Program-made: the position numbers and the translations under genes
Assembly (NCBI GenBank): GCA_902702965.1
Contig: CACRXP010000002.1
Coordinates: 4,957,531 to 5,021,530 of the forward strand
Direction: 5' to 3'
Origin: Spirometra erinaceieuropaei
Lineage: Eukaryota > Platyhelminthes > Cestoda > Diphyllobothriidea > Diphyllobothriidae
DNA: 64,000 nt
Notes under the pieces: model-generated
Told to the model about the DNA's origin: nothing
The model's database searches: none
The model's input: the letters and a program-made list of their open reading frames with translations, nothing else
In this document: positions 34,068 through 47,008 of the stretch, piece after piece
Numbering within the stretch: position 1 is the first letter of the stretch
Layout of the letters: each line of letters starts with the position of its first letter

Positions 34068-35100
34068 TCAGTACTTTGTTGATTGTCCATTTGAATTAAT
34101 AACGGCAGAAAGTCTGTCAGACATAGACATGACGAGGTTATCTATGGTGGATTGTAAAATGTAATTATTGAGTATGAAATCCAATTTTTCCTGCTTTGAA
34201 AGAGTCTTCTTAGCTTTGTGCCAATTTCTTTTGACTATTCCAAAAAGATTTTCGATAGGATTCAAATCGGGACTGTTGGCCGGGATGAAAATGGATTGGA
34301 GGCCGATGGCGGAGAGGGTGGTTGTTGTCTAAAATGTTAGATTATATTTGCAAACGGCATCAAATTCGTACCTCTTTAGAGCGGTGGACAGGTGCATTGT
34401 CCTGCAAAATTACAGTATCCATTCGGCGTCGACTTATGCCGTTGTAGCCGAAAGCATCCTTGACAATTGCAATAAACACCTTGCTGTTGATGGTGTCAGA
34501 TGTTGACCGCCAGACAGGCCGCTCACCGAATTTAATCGCCATCCAAACCATCATCCGCCGACAGTTCTTGAATGTTGCCGTCGGTGTAGTGTGTTCTCTT
34601 GGGAATTTCTTTCCACATATGACGGTTTGGAGCGATTTCGTAGGCTTGTCTAAAAATAGAAACTCATCGCGGAAGAAAATGCTCTTCCAAAATGAAGATC
34701 TGTAATCAATATAATTCTTAGCAAATAAAAGCCGTTCTCTAATTAGTTTTCTACTTAAATATGGCTTAATCTTGGCCTTCCGCCGCTGCAGTTCAAGTTC
34801 CTTCATCCTTTTCCTAATGATGTTCATAGAAAACATCGGCAGATGTTCCCGTTGAATGGTCTCAATGGGCATGTAAGGAAACTTTTTTAATGTACGACGA
34901 ATAAAATCGTCGTCTTGCTTACTTGTGGACCGTTTGGGTCCCCCTATCTTATTTCTAGGAACAGTTTTATCATTAATAATACGCCACAGAATGACCTTGC
35001 TAATATTGAAAATACTAGCTAACGACTCACGCGAGATTCTCTCCGCCGCCAATTTTCGAATGCGCTGGAAGTCAACTTCAGATAAGTATTGTTTAGACAT
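34068..35100 (-). CDS. Tc1-like transposase (DD34E), two exons
   Basis: Exon 1 is 35100-34372 (243 codons) and exon 2 is 34328-34068, giving a predicted 329-residue protein, the usual Tc1 transposase size. The N-terminus (residues 1-80) is a paired-type helix-turn-helix region with the linker KIGGPKRSTS. The catalytic triad is Asp145 in FFRDEF, Asp234 in ILQDNAPVHR and Glu269 in SPDLNPIENLFG. After splicing, exactly 34 residues lie between Asp234 and Glu269, which is the Tc1 signature. Without removal of the 43 nt the frame breaks and the spacing becomes 48 residues plus one base. It would cut and paste the element through its 26-bp ends, and may act on related foldback elements. I chose ATG at 35100 because it begins the conserved N-terminal region and the length fits. 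Confidence 0.88.
34329..34371 (-). other. 43-nt intron in the transposase gene
   Basis: On the minus strand the segment begins GTACGA after GAG and ends CTAACATTTTAG before ACA. It therefore has GT and AG borders, a CTAAC branch-point-like site 10 nt before the end, and a T-rich end. Its length is not a multiple of three and it contains in-frame stops, yet its removal restores both frame and DD34E spacing. Very short introns are common in flatworm genes. Confidence 0.78.
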
Positions 35101-35287
35101 ATGTATCGTTTGGCGTGGTAGAGAAAAGTGACGATTTCGCCGAAATGCGGCCCGTTTTCTATTTAATATACAGATCCGTATCCAACTTTCCTTCAGAAAA
35201 CGGCCTTTTTGTCCTTATTTCAACTAAATAAACACAAATAACAACACCAAAAATGCGCTACATTTTCCACTCTTATTTTGACCACGG

Positions 35288-35313
35288 CATTTCATGAGTT
35301 AGCACAGGTACTG
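35288..35313 (-). repeat. Tc1-like right terminal inverted repeat
   Basis: A perfect 26-bp inverted copy of the left end, ending GGTACTG directly before TA. Confidence 0.92.
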
Positions 35314-35315
35314 TA

Positions 35316-38300
35316 TGTTTTAAACTTGGTACGATTCACAGCCAATTGTCAAACGGATAGGTGATAGAGATTTTGGCCGTGATTTATGTGTGTTCTTAAA
35401 CAAAACCAGCTTGATGTTCGGTCCAGAATGATAGAAAAAAAAGCATTTTATCTCACAGTACTCCATATGTCGACGTTTCGTTCACATACTGAAGAACTCA
35501 AAGACTCCTCTAAAATAGAGATTGCAGGGGAATTCTTAACAATGGATAACGGTTGCTTCATTAGATTCGTCAGTGTACGTCTGTTGTGCCGTCGTGTAGG
35601 CAACCCATTACAGATGTATCTAAGGTCTTCCCAGAGAGAGAGATGAATTAAAAAGATTCCGCCGCTATTCCTCTCAGTTTCTTTTAAAAATGCACCTGAG
35701 GTGTTCGATGGAAAACAAGAGAAGCTTCTCGAAGTAACACACAGGAAAACTATTTAAAAGTCTGAGATTTGTTGTTTTGCATTTTAAAACACTACAGGGC
35801 CACAAATATCGCTCTTCAGACTTATTTAATTCTCCAAAGATTAAAGTTTTTATGCCTATTAAACGCCGTTTAAAAAACTGTTGAAATGTCCACATATCAA
35901 AAATTTTCATCAATTCATAGGAATGTAACCCTGAAGCCGAGAAGCATTGTGTTAAGTTTATATTTACGTTAATCTACGAAAAATGCCTACAACAAAAATT
36001 TAAGCTAAAGGCGAGGACACTTTCGGATTAAGATTACATGACTACGGAGTAACTTTGGTAACACGGACGTCATCGACCGTTTAAGTGACGATTGTCAGAA
36101 CACTTTCGTACACAAAAATTTAATCACTTGGAAACCGACATTACCCTGTATTCTTAATAGTTGGTTTAAAGACGCCAGAAACTTAGAAAAAATGGTCCTG
36201 TCTCCGGAAGAACTCGTTAGGAAGTTAGCTCTGCACGCACGTTTTAGGTGTCTGTCAGGATAATACAGCAACAACCAACAATCTTCACGATTCCACCGTT
36301 AGCAGAGCCATAACCGTAACCTGCTATTATAACCGTCTTATTAATAAATGCGTGATTAAAGCCGGTAGATACTAGTTTTGCCGATTAAGTGCAGCATACG
36401 AACTGCAGTAGAAAAGTGAAAAACCACGATTGAGCATTCCTATTAGCAAACGCGACAACGTTAGTATCCCTTCGCAGGCTTTTTGCAGTCACTGCACTGC
36501 AAATAACAATCACTTTCCATGACTTCAATCCATCACTCAAACGTCTTTGTTTTTGAGGCTTACTTTTAGTTTGTTTTTAGTTACCGCGCTCATTTCCGTT
36601 GTCGTGCGAAAGCGTGCGATGAGTCCTTTAGGAAAAATTTAAACAATTTCTGCTTCTTCCTGCATTTCGTTAGCCTACTCTTTATTGTGCTGCCTCAATC
36701 GTAAGATTCCCCTTAGCACCAATCACGTATGATACGATTCACAGTCTATCGACAGTAAAGTGGGGTCTTTCTCCATACCGCAAACGCTTCCTTAAACCGT
36801 CATTTTGCGTATGCAAACGCAATCACTCTGTTTGCCCTTTAGACTCAACTAATTTGTAATTTTATAAAATTGGATTTCTAAAAAGTAACGAAAAAACGCA
36901 AAAACATGATGCTGTTAAGCCTTTATTTGGCTTATTGTGACGCAAACATTATACGACCACATCTCTTGACGAAACTTTCTAAAATATGACTAGAATGCCG
37001 ACTACTGCCGCGGCGGCGACAAATGAGTAGAAAACACAAAAGACGTTTTGGCTTTGCGAATGATGACAGTGGGAAGCTGATGGGCATTATCAGTCTTTAA
37101 AGGGCTTATCGTCACATTAAATAAGAAGCTTAGTAAAGCATAATTCTTGCTATACCACGATATCCGACTATATCATACCGGTTTAAATGTTTTTAATGCT
37201 TAAAAAAATAACTAGATAATGAGGATCAGATCTTCAAAAAAGCAGGCTTCCGCATCCTTTTATAAAATTTTGAAATTTTTTGAACAGAGCGCTGTGACTA
37301 ACAATAGGCCTTTTGATTGCCACACGGTTGACATTGTTTATCTTTTTGCTTTGTACTAGTGTTTCGACCTTGCAGAATTCCCATGCAATAAAGGTTTTTG
37401 GAATCCTCCAAAGCTAAATTAACTTGTCCCTACGTAATATATTGTGGTATTTGGCTGTCAGCGTAGTGCACTCCAATCCCTCTGTTTTCAAAGCTCGAAG
37501 GGGACGCTGTCCGATATGCACTCTCGAGATAACTGTTCCCTTGAAAGCATCAATTATCTTAACTTCAAAACAAAATGACAACCAACAAGTCAACTTTGTA
37601 AATATCAAAAGTCGAGACGAAGAAAGTGTGCCGCCTAGCAGTAATAGGGTTCAGTGCAAAAGCTCTTAGAGGCAGAGCATAATACCTAGAGAAAGATGTC
37701 CTGAGACACTAAAAAGGTAAGTGTCATAAACGGCTGTATAACCGACAGAGTCGATGAAAGAAATAAACCAGTTTTAGTTGACAAACATTTATCTTTTTCA
37801 ATTGCCAGTGCCAGGGCCATATGTCAAGAATATGGTTGCTTATAACCAGATCGTTCATGTGTAGTCGTGCAGGAGAAAAGCAAATTAAAGCTCTGGACCA
37901 AAAGTTTCCGTATACATCAGTGATGAAATTTCCTCAAAACTAAAAAACCGTTGAAATAGAAAATGTTGTTCAACTATAGTTTTAATATCTACCCAGAAGA
38001 ACTACATCTAAAATCTAGTTTGCGTGATAAAACACGTCAGTTACCAATCACAAATACTTCATAAGAAGTCCGACGGAATAAGACAGGAAACACTTCCAAT
38101 TTAGTCTTGTCTAAAATTGGCCGGTCTCTATTAAAAAACCTAAAGGACACTTATTTCATGCTACCGTTTCTTTAAACAAATTTTGGAAAACAAAGCAATG
38201 TGAGACCTGCATGTCAGGATGACGTTTACTTTTTCGTCTTTATAGACAACGTTTTCTTTCTCACTTGCAGGTTTTGGATAGCTTTTGGGTCGCTCCACCT

Positions 38301-39565
38301 AAAACACTTTAATTCTTATTTAAATTTAGATCTTCGGACAATCTGCTGACGATAAACAAATAAAAAGGAAGTTTTTGTTGAGCACAGTATTTAAATTGAA
38401 TCCACAAAAACGCAACAATTATTGAACCAGAAGATTACGATTGCCCAGGCAATATACCTTGACAAAAGATCCTTCAGAATAGTTTTGTAGACAGTGTGTT
38501 TTCGGTAGGTCCGGCCGTATTGTTATAGTATGGCGACTTAAGACAGACGGAAAAGGTTCTAGTCGAATGATAGCATTTAGTTAAAATTTCCCATACTTTC
38601 TGTCCTGCAGAGACGTGTGTGCTTAATGGTCCCTCCGCGACTGCATTTTCGTTACGCACAGTCAATGTTTCTTACAATCAATTGCTTATGATATATCAAT
38701 CACCAAAACACACAATATCGTTAGCACACTATATATAATTTTTACCCCATAGAAAGCATTGAATTATTAAAGTTGAGAGACCGTTAAGTCCAAAAAATTA
38801 TTAAACTTTAACTTTTGTACATCTGGTACCCATCGCTTACACTGCACTCTAAAAACGCAGCTGCAAGCAAACAGTCGTCGTTTTATAAAGAGCTGGACAG
38901 AAGCGCTTTCAGACCTACTAACAGCATTTCAGTAACACTGGTCGTATGCAATGTAAATTTCCACTACCAAGGTCAGATAAAATTCCAGGTCAAAATGCAG
39001 ATGGAAGTCATTTTATGGTCTCCACCATCGGAAAATTGATAAATATATTTCAAGAGTTACGATGACGTTCATTCAAAGTTCGATTCACTGGCGTGTTAGC
39101 CAACTGCATGCGCAAGCGTACAAATTTCTGGATCTGAAACCATGCGCTGCAGTCTTTCATTTGGTCGGTAGTTACACCAAATGCAGGATTGTTTTTTAAA
39201 TTTTTGTTTCCCAAAATCGTTCCTAATTTTGGCTGAAAGGATTGCTGCCCAACTGTCATCCTTAATAGATATTTTCAGAGTTTGTGCATTCATTCGGCCC
39301 CCACCAACAAACAAAGGGTGGAAAATAACTAAACTACGTTGTCACCTGCGCTGACGCAAATAAGAACCTATGGAATTGCTCAACCGTAATAATTCCACAA
39401 ATCAAAATGTGCTCGCTGAGTGTGCCTGACATGATTTTTCGACAAGTGAGTTTTTCCCCTCCGACAGGGTGTCTACTAATTATTTATTCTTTAGGGCCAC
39501 CAAAGACTTGAATTTTCACAAAAGGCATCAAACGTGCCATATGTGACGCCATTCAAATAATATTA
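35316..39565. other. AT-rich DNA without a supported gene
   Basis: Nothing recognisable. A frame at 37424-37669 contains CPICTLEITV but no second zinc-binding pair. A good acceptor-like run (TTCTCACTTGCAG) ends at 38271 and opens only a 13-codon frame. Confidence 0.4.
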
Positions 39566-39670
39566 TTCACGGGAATAAAGACTCCCGTGAACCTCGTATT
39601 AATTTCGAGGAAGGTTTACGGTTGTGCGTGTTAGCGTTACGGTTACCACTAAATTTAGAAATAAATTTAG
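39566..39670. repeat. Cluster of three short hairpins
   Basis: TTCACGGGA/TCCCGTGAA (39566-39574, 39583-39591; 9-bp stem, 8-nt loop) is followed without spacer by CCTCG/CGAGG (39592-39596, 39606-39610). About 40 bp later comes CTAAATTTA/TAAATTTAG (39649-39657, 39662-39670; 9-bp stem, GAAA loop). All stems are perfect. Confidence 0.6.
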
Positions 39671-41859
39671 GACATGAGAGGAGTTACCGCCTGAAATTTG
39701 GATCAAGTCACCTGTAATACGGGGGTCCATATTCCTGTGGTGGACGTCTGTGCGCCCAGTAAGTAACACATCCACTGCCGTTTCTGCAGCCGATAAACTC
39801 GGAACGTTAATTTCCTTTTTATGGGGAATTTTATTTTAGAGACATCGTATTAAAGGAGGAAGGATATTGTTAACAAAAACTGGCGTCTTTTTCTATTCGA
39901 ATAACTTTTCCATGTCGATGATTGTCACAGATTAAGACCGTATGTTTGCAGAGCTTTAAAATAAGACTTCACGCCCATGAAAGTTCAAAAACGTTAGATG
40001 TTAAAAAGTGCACTTTTCGAAGGACCAAGAAGCGGGTTCGGCTTTAAGATTTTCATCCTCAATGTGATGGCTTTTTTATGAATAAACGCAGTAAAATGAA
40101 TAGTAAGGAAATAGAGTGCTGAAATTATTATTCTTCACGCCAGAAAGCAAAAACGAAGAAGCAGTTATTGGCCAGATAAGACAATTGGGAGCCAAAGGGC
40201 TGTAGCCCTTTCAACGACAAAACCGTAAACATCTGTAAGCAAGATAAATCTACACGAATACGTTGAAAATTTTATTGTTCGAAACCAAAAATATAACGTT
40301 TTTCCCCCGAAAATAGGGAATATGTCAGTGTCGTCTCCAAGCATAATTGGAATAGGATTATTGAAATTTGATCGTCATCGCCATTTTGAATATGAAGTAA
40401 ATCAGGAAAGGCTTTTGTGACAAGAAATACGTTGATCGCCAAATTATGTTCTAGAATTTACAATAGCCTCCCTGAGAAGGTTTTATTTTTAGGCGGACTA
40501 ACAAAGACGACTTGCATGGTTATATGATTTATATCGGTTTCAATAACTGCCAAGACCTGATGTTTTAAACAAGCGTTACGTTATGCGAGTGGCTGATTTG
40601 GCGATCAACAACGAATAGAATTCCCAACGAGCATTTAAGAACACTATCATAGATGCTTTCCATTGCGAAGACATTTATCAAAGCCAAATGCGTACTATTA
40701 ACTTGCAACGTAATGATTCAGTTTGTCACTCAAAGTAGGAACGAGTTAACAGCAGTTACGACAAGACCCAATTTTTAGACAAGTGTTATTCCTGTCAACA
40801 AACATGACCTCGATTGGGACCATTTTCATAAAAAAAACCAACCGAAGATAAAGAAGGCACTTTCAATGTATGATAGGCTTGGTTTTGTCCCAATAAATAT
40901 TCAGCCTGTTTACATTTTATGCACACCTGAACAAAGCTGGTTTGACCCATAAAACTCTAACTGACATTCTAAAATGCGCTCTAATCCCAGGATACCTGAC
41001 GTATGCCTAGATGATGGTGCTTGAATGAGCATTGTTCCGACTAATTATGAAAATTCTACTAACTGGAGATAACCAATTAGTGCACCTTTTACATTGACTG
41101 TAACTTCATCAAAAAATTGAAACACAGATTACAGAAAGTGTGTATGAAAACCTTCTTTTGGCGTTAAAACGGCAAATTTTATTTGTTTTAAAAGTGATAT
41201 TTTGAAAACAGGCATATTTTAACGGTAAAAGTTTGAAAAATTCCAAATATATTTGCTTACTGCTAAGCATGCGCTTAGGGTATCCGAATTGAATACTGTA
41301 TTTACTACATTTCAGGGAAAGTTAACGCTCCGTTTAGCCATTAAGATGCACTCTAGCGCTGATAGTATTTTGCCACTAACATTTATTGCACTGGTCGTCC
41401 TGAAACCGGTACCCATAAATGCGAACATACAATGACCCATTAATAGGTAGTTACTTCCATATGCTACCCCAATTAAAAAGCTCTCTAAAATCAAAGCGGA
41501 CCCTACCGGCAAGTTTAAAATTCAACGACCTGCCGTTTGGCAAAATAAGTTTAAGAATAGATGCTTTTGGCAATATTTTCTGTAAAATATGCTTGAAAGA
41601 CTACTTGGCGATCAAACGTCTGCTTTCAATAAATTCCCGCCAGGCCGGCAAATTTATATAAGGACAGGACACAAGTAAAACATGTGAATTGCGATGAAAA
41701 TGGATTTTATTTCACCCTTTCGTACACGTAAGGTGTGCGAACCGGAGGCGCATTCAATAAGAGGCAGTGAGTTGGACAGGGGGTGGAAGACGGCTTGGCG
41801 AGATGCATGTACTTGCAGGAGATTTATCCATGTGCACATGAGCGGATTGTAAAACCGGA
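39671..41859. other. Nothing recognised
   Basis: AT-rich DNA. Short frames around 41253-41661 match nothing I know. Confidence 0.4.
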
Positions 41860-42085
41860 TGGTAGCCAATGGCTTAGGCAGTTCGGTGGGGCCTTGTAAA
41901 TCACACTGAAGGCTCCATTGGTGTCCAAATGATGCCCAGAATTAACTGTATTTGCACGTATGGCGCCACTCATGCTGCCGGTTCCGCTTTTATTCAACTG
42001 GGCTAGGAAGTGTCGCGTGATTCTCTTGGAGAGACGCCGCTACGTTCAACCAACATAGGCTGGTCTACCGGGGCAGGTAAAGGCT
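41860..42085 (-). pseudogene. Penelope-like GIY-YIG endonuclease fragment
   Basis: The minus strand reads FTCPGRPAYVG (YVG at 42049-42057), then, past two stops, RRLSKRITRHFLAQLNKSG, SMSGAIRANTVNSGHHLD and FSVIYKAPPNCL. This is the second half of the PLE GIY-YIG domain: YIG-like motif, conserved Arg helix, and the GHxxD and IYK segment. It is closest to the 30.4-31.6-kb lineage (YIGRTSRHLSKRIREH, GHRVDPNEVF). The reverse transcriptase part is missing. Confidence 0.7.
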
Positions 42086-44717
42086 TTAGAAGAACAACGA
42101 AATTAAGAGTGCGAATTTGGTTTACCTAAATATTTATTTAAGATAAGTGCTATTCTCACAGGTGGCAAGAAATACGCGTATTTTAAGCTGGCCAAGCTGG
42201 TTAATAAGAAATGTCTTGTGGCTATGCAACATGTCGGAGGGCATTTGGATCTCACTTGTGCAATCCATCCTATATGAATGTCTATTACAGCATTTCAGCC
42301 AACGTTTGATGAAATTGTCCAATTACCGCATGCCTGAAAGCACAATCGCTCACGTACTGAAGTTTTCAACCTTTTGTAATTCTCTTTTCCTGATCTCCAG
42401 CACCTATTTATATTTGATTTCAAAAAGGGAACTAGTTATGTACTCCTTTTCCGGATTTCTTGTTTCCGGAAGAGTTTTCTTCCGCAATTTGTAATTAATA
42501 GTCTTTAAAATGGATGCCATAAGTCTTTAAGGGATGCAAGTGGGAAGTTCTAATATCGGAAGTCTTTCGATTGTGGTGACACTTCAACTATAACGCAGTA
42601 AAAGTCAAAAGAACGGTTGCTTGAGCGATTTTAGTCGTTGTCTCTCTCAAAAACAATTAACCGACTCTAAAAATGAAGTTTAAATGGCGTCACATTTTGC
42701 GAACTTTAGCACATGCACTTATCTTATCAGAAAAAAACACATTCTGCGTCGCGAACATTTTGCTAATGGGTTTTCCCACAAAAGACAATAGAACTGCCTT
42801 AGTATTGCTGTTCTTTCTACGAATTACTGTTCGAGCTGTTCGAGGTAATAAAACAGCGTCTTTACAGGTATTTGATTCTATTTTGCCTGTTTAGGCACCT
42901 TAGCACACGCAGTCAACTGAAATGGGTAACAGACCATGACACGTCCGCGATTTGATCTGAGCATAGCAATTGCAATGATACGTGAGACCATCGGGCGGTT
43001 TTTTGTTGTTGCACAAATATTCTAGTCTTCGTCTACAATTTAGGCGTTGGAGTGAACTTCATAGTTGCATGAACGTATTTCATTCAGGGCAACTTATCTG
43101 CGTAAAACTTGAGCTGAACATAATTAAGTATTAATTGTTCGTTACCCTTACGCATAAATGAATGCTCAGAGAATTTCTAATGTTGTTTTGTTTGCAGTTG
43201 AACAAACCAGAGTATCTTTATGAGCATTTTAATCAGTTTACCGCAGTGACATCCAGTAATATGTGAATATAAGGACACTGGCAGCCTGTAACTCTAACCT
43301 TTATGCATTTAAAGCTTCCTCAGTGGTTTTGGTTAATAGCAGCGTGATAAAACCAGAGCCTCAAGCTGTGTGATTATTCAGGTTAGGATGCCAAATACGC
43401 AACCTAACTAAGAAACTGTAGGTTGGTCAGTCCTTTAATAGCTAAGAGAATATGTGCTGCGAAACCATTATAGCCTCTGATAACTGGATTTCCACATACA
43501 TTCAGACACCACGCCTAGGATGTGATTTCATCGGCAAGTATATTGTACATTTAATTAAGCAAAATTCCGACAGTCGTAAAAAAGGCAGAACAAGTTACAG
43601 CATCAAGATGAAGGTCGTGAGAGAACCGGAACATCTGTTGACGTCATCATGCTCACTGCACTTATCTGATATCCCTTAACTGACTTATGACATATGAAGA
43701 ATGAAAAGGCAAAGAAGGAAAAGTGTCTTGTCCGACAGTTTTAAGCAGACAAAATCCAAATGGGTAGCCTTGAAAAGGTCAGATGTCAATATCAGCGGAG
43801 GCGCGTCGGAGCAACTCCCAATTGTACCACCAGAATAGGATATTATAAATTTCGGAAAGCAGAGTCTGTTGTCGGTGTGTGTTAAATGGACTTATATGTT
43901 TTTTTAGAACGACGGATTCCGAGACCATTCTAAACGACTTTGTACGCCAGCTGGCCGCTCACAAAACATATCAGACACTGTGTAAGCACATTGTGTGGGA
44001 TTAGTCAAACTCAAAAAGAGTCTCAAAATTTCAAGTCCTTTAAGCATACCACCTCCGTGTTTGGATAAGATTTCGTGCTGATTTCCAAAGCCAACTACCT
44101 AATGTTCATCGTTGACAAAAATTAGGATAGAAACTGTAGACATCATTGCATAGGTGGGGAAAGACATCGGATCAAATTGGGTATTTGCAACTGTCGTATT
44201 ACAACTAAAGTAATCAGTAGTAGTGCGGGCATTAACTGTTTCATTCAATACTCAGATCACCTAAAAAGAACTCATTTGCTCACGCATGTACACTCAAGAT
44301 TTACCCCTATGTTAGAAACATCAATAACTGACAGTTTTGATGACAGAGATTGAGCTGAATTTTATCCTGTGTCTCGTCCTACCGGTGGCAATTGCCCCCG
44401 TTAACGGACCTCCATTCTAGCGTATAATGCGTCTGCTTCTTTTACTGAAATCTAAGCAGACGTTTTTTAACAATTCCTATCGACTACTGGTTTATGAAGT
44501 CAACCAGAGCGCAGTTTAATGAGCATTATGTTGTCAATGGTACTCCGGCATGACGAAATGGTGTTTTCATGTCAGTTAATTTAAATTGAGCAGTATAAAA
44601 TTCTGTCAGCCGGGAAAGCTCTTCTACATTTACAAAAGCAAATGGTCTTATTATACACGTCCCAAAATCAGGAAAATCATCAAGAATGCTGGAGCAAATA
44701 AATCAAGTTCTCAACTG
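42086..44717. other. AT-rich DNA without a supported gene
   Basis: An acceptor-like TTGTTTTGTTTGCAG ends at 43197 and opens a 22-codon frame with a stop at 43264-43266. That could be a small terminal exon but is unsupported. No other feature is recognised. Confidence 0.4.
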
Positions 44718-45670
44718 CGCTTGATGTTGTATATCATGGAATATTAATCGAAATACTGAAATATGTTTTAAATTCGAAAGGTTAATGCAAGTACGACTGT
44801 AATATAAATCATCGCGCGGCAGGATTCTAGGATATTTTAGTCACGTGGTGGTACCGGCTTTTAAACGGGCCTTTTTCAAACTGCTCCTAAAAAACACACT
44901 TTGAAAGTGTTACTGTTCAAGTAATATGCACTTCACACCGATCGTCGATACTCTCATAAGCTCAGGTGTATTTCAGAGAAACCAGCGGAGAAAATATTGT
45001 ACTCAGATGGTGCCTAGTTGCGTGTTCTCCAAACTTTTAACTGGGGAAAAGTTTTTATCGGTGTTAAGAAAGTTTCTGATTGGGAGGGTTTTTACACCGT
45101 AAAAGGTCGCTTCACAATGCACTATATACATGCATTTATTAATGCTGGTTATTAAGTACATTAAACGGTCACATTCACTGTGACACTTTATGAGCTTTAG
45201 CTAATGTCTTCGTAATTGATCATATATGTGTCTTTTCCTATACGGAAAATATGCAACTTGTGGCTTGAAAACCTGTGATTTTAACGGTAGGTCGAGATCA
45301 AATCATCCGAAAGTTACAAAAGTCTTTCAATGTCCAAATTCACTCTTTCTTCAAGGATAAAATATTGGGGGGGAGCATAAGTTGCTCTTAAATTAGTACA
45401 AGAAATGATATTTTTGTGCATGCTTTCTTGATTTTGTCAGATCGTATACAATCAGTGCGAAACATTCACACTGCCTAGATAGCCACTTTCTCATAATGCA
45501 GTTTATCTGAGGGGCCAAAAGAAACCTCGTTCTTAAGCCAGCACCCTGACGTGCCTGTGATACCTATGGTGCAAGATACCTAATATTGCAACCCTAAATA
45601 AATAAGCTTTTTAAATCGAAAACTTATTTCGGACTACCGATTAACCTTTCATGAGATAGCACATCTGCCA
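44718..45670. mobile_element. Foldback element, copy 5 (diverged)
   Basis: The left arm begins near 44718 and matches copy 1 through TATATCATGGAATATTAATC, CGAAATACTGAAATATG and GTAATATAAATCATCG. The right arm ends CTTTCATGAGATAGCACATC, TGCCA. The centre shows the family segment ACGGAAAATATGCAACTTG (about 45242). The arms are more diverged and the TA flanks are not preserved, so this is an older copy. It has no coding capacity. Confidence 0.65.
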
Positions 45671-47008
45671 CACTTCAAGTATTGTTTTTGATTTGATGTC
45701 TGCATTTTTAGGCTTTGGGAGAGGTTTCTGCAGATGTAAGGCGAAATAGTCTTGGTGGAATGCTAAAGATGCAACTAAAACGGTGAAGGAAGAAAGTTTA
45801 CCCAGGACCAAACTTGTGTATTATTATTAAGCACAATAGGTAAGTTAAATGATCAGCTCTAATAGGAAGGTTCCCAAACAACAGAAAATGATACTTGGAG
45901 TAAGTCGTTGGTCGAATGAAAAAAATATACTGATCTACTGATTCTCTGCCAGTCTCCTTTCGTACTCATTTCAGTTAAAAACTCAAAATAATACTAACTA
46001 TACTTTTATAGTTTATAAATAATACATAAGGCTAAATGGATTCCATCAACAAACCAATGCCTGCTTAAGGACTTGGCTCACTCAAAAATTGCTTTAAAAG
46101 TTGGCTAGTTTCTAGGGGGTAAATCTGATCCTTTTTTAGCGGAGCTAAATAAAAGACTGTTTAATTTTGAAAAAAAAACAGTACGATTTCGTCAAAGAAA
46201 CATAAAATTCCGTCTTTTTTGAAGAAGATTTTCCTGGCGTCAAACTGAAGTCTTCAGTACACATTTTACTTCCCCTAATATTTTCATCTTGATTTCTAAA
46301 ATGGGTTATCCGATAGATAATGTAACCTCTCACAACCGACTTTTGGCGTTAAAGAGGCGGACAAAACTGAAGTATTATTTTGTCCTGGCAGAATATCGAG
46401 CAAAACAACAGGCCTGCTTAGAAGTCCGCTTATAAGTAAAAATATGATTCCCGGATGAGGAATCAAGAACTTAAATGACCTTTTTTATCTGAATGTTCGG
46501 GTTTTTATCAGAAGATTCCGATGGATTCACCGCGAAAACAGGACTATGAAGAGGAAGGGGGTCGGTGCTTGTCCTAGTCCTCCAGTGTAAGTGCACTGGC
46601 TCATTAACAGTTGTTACTTTGAACGCGAGGATGGCCGCCCAAGGAGTCGTCGTCGAGCATGTCCTCTGATCGAGTTGTCCGCCTGTAGGGTGTGTAAGTA
46701 AATTCGCAAAAGTTTGGCGGATCTGGACATGTCGGATGGTTGAGTGGGGAGCCTGCTTGCCACATTTCTCACACCTACCCTTTATCGTGAATGTCGTCAG
46801 GATCCGTGGACTCTATTGCACAAAAGTCAGACATTTAGCTACTCACAGAGGACGGCACTGCCATATGAGAATTCGGGTCAGAATTCTGCATAGCTACTTT
46901 TCTACCGTCTCATCCAGATGTGCCGGTCGGCCTCCTACTTAATTCACAGGTTTCGGGGTGAATTCTGACCTGTAGTCAGCGTATGACTTCTATTTTGGGG
47001 GATTGGTA
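45671..47008. other. Nothing recognised
   Basis: AT-rich up to about 46,600, then a somewhat GC-richer segment to about 47,000 with one 68-residue frame (46736-46942) that shows no clear domain. Confidence 0.4.

Larger units (their letters stand above)
33758..35313 (-). mobile_element. Structurally complete Tc1-like DNA transposon
   Basis: This 1556-bp element is bounded by perfect 26-bp terminal inverted repeats (33758-33783 and 35288-35313) that begin CAGTACCTGTGCTAACTCAT. TA lies on each side (33756-33757, 35314-35315), the standard Tc1/mariner target duplication. It encodes one transposase on the minus strand (34068-35100), which is uninterrupted once a 43-nt intron-like segment is removed. 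Perfect terminal repeats and an otherwise open frame suggest recent insertion. The outer ends resemble those of six foldback elements in this window. Confidence 0.92.

Noticed and set aside
42280..42330. CATTTCAGCCAACGTTTGATGA resembling a foldback right end
   Set aside because: Similarity is limited to about 25 bp with no arm sequence beyond it.
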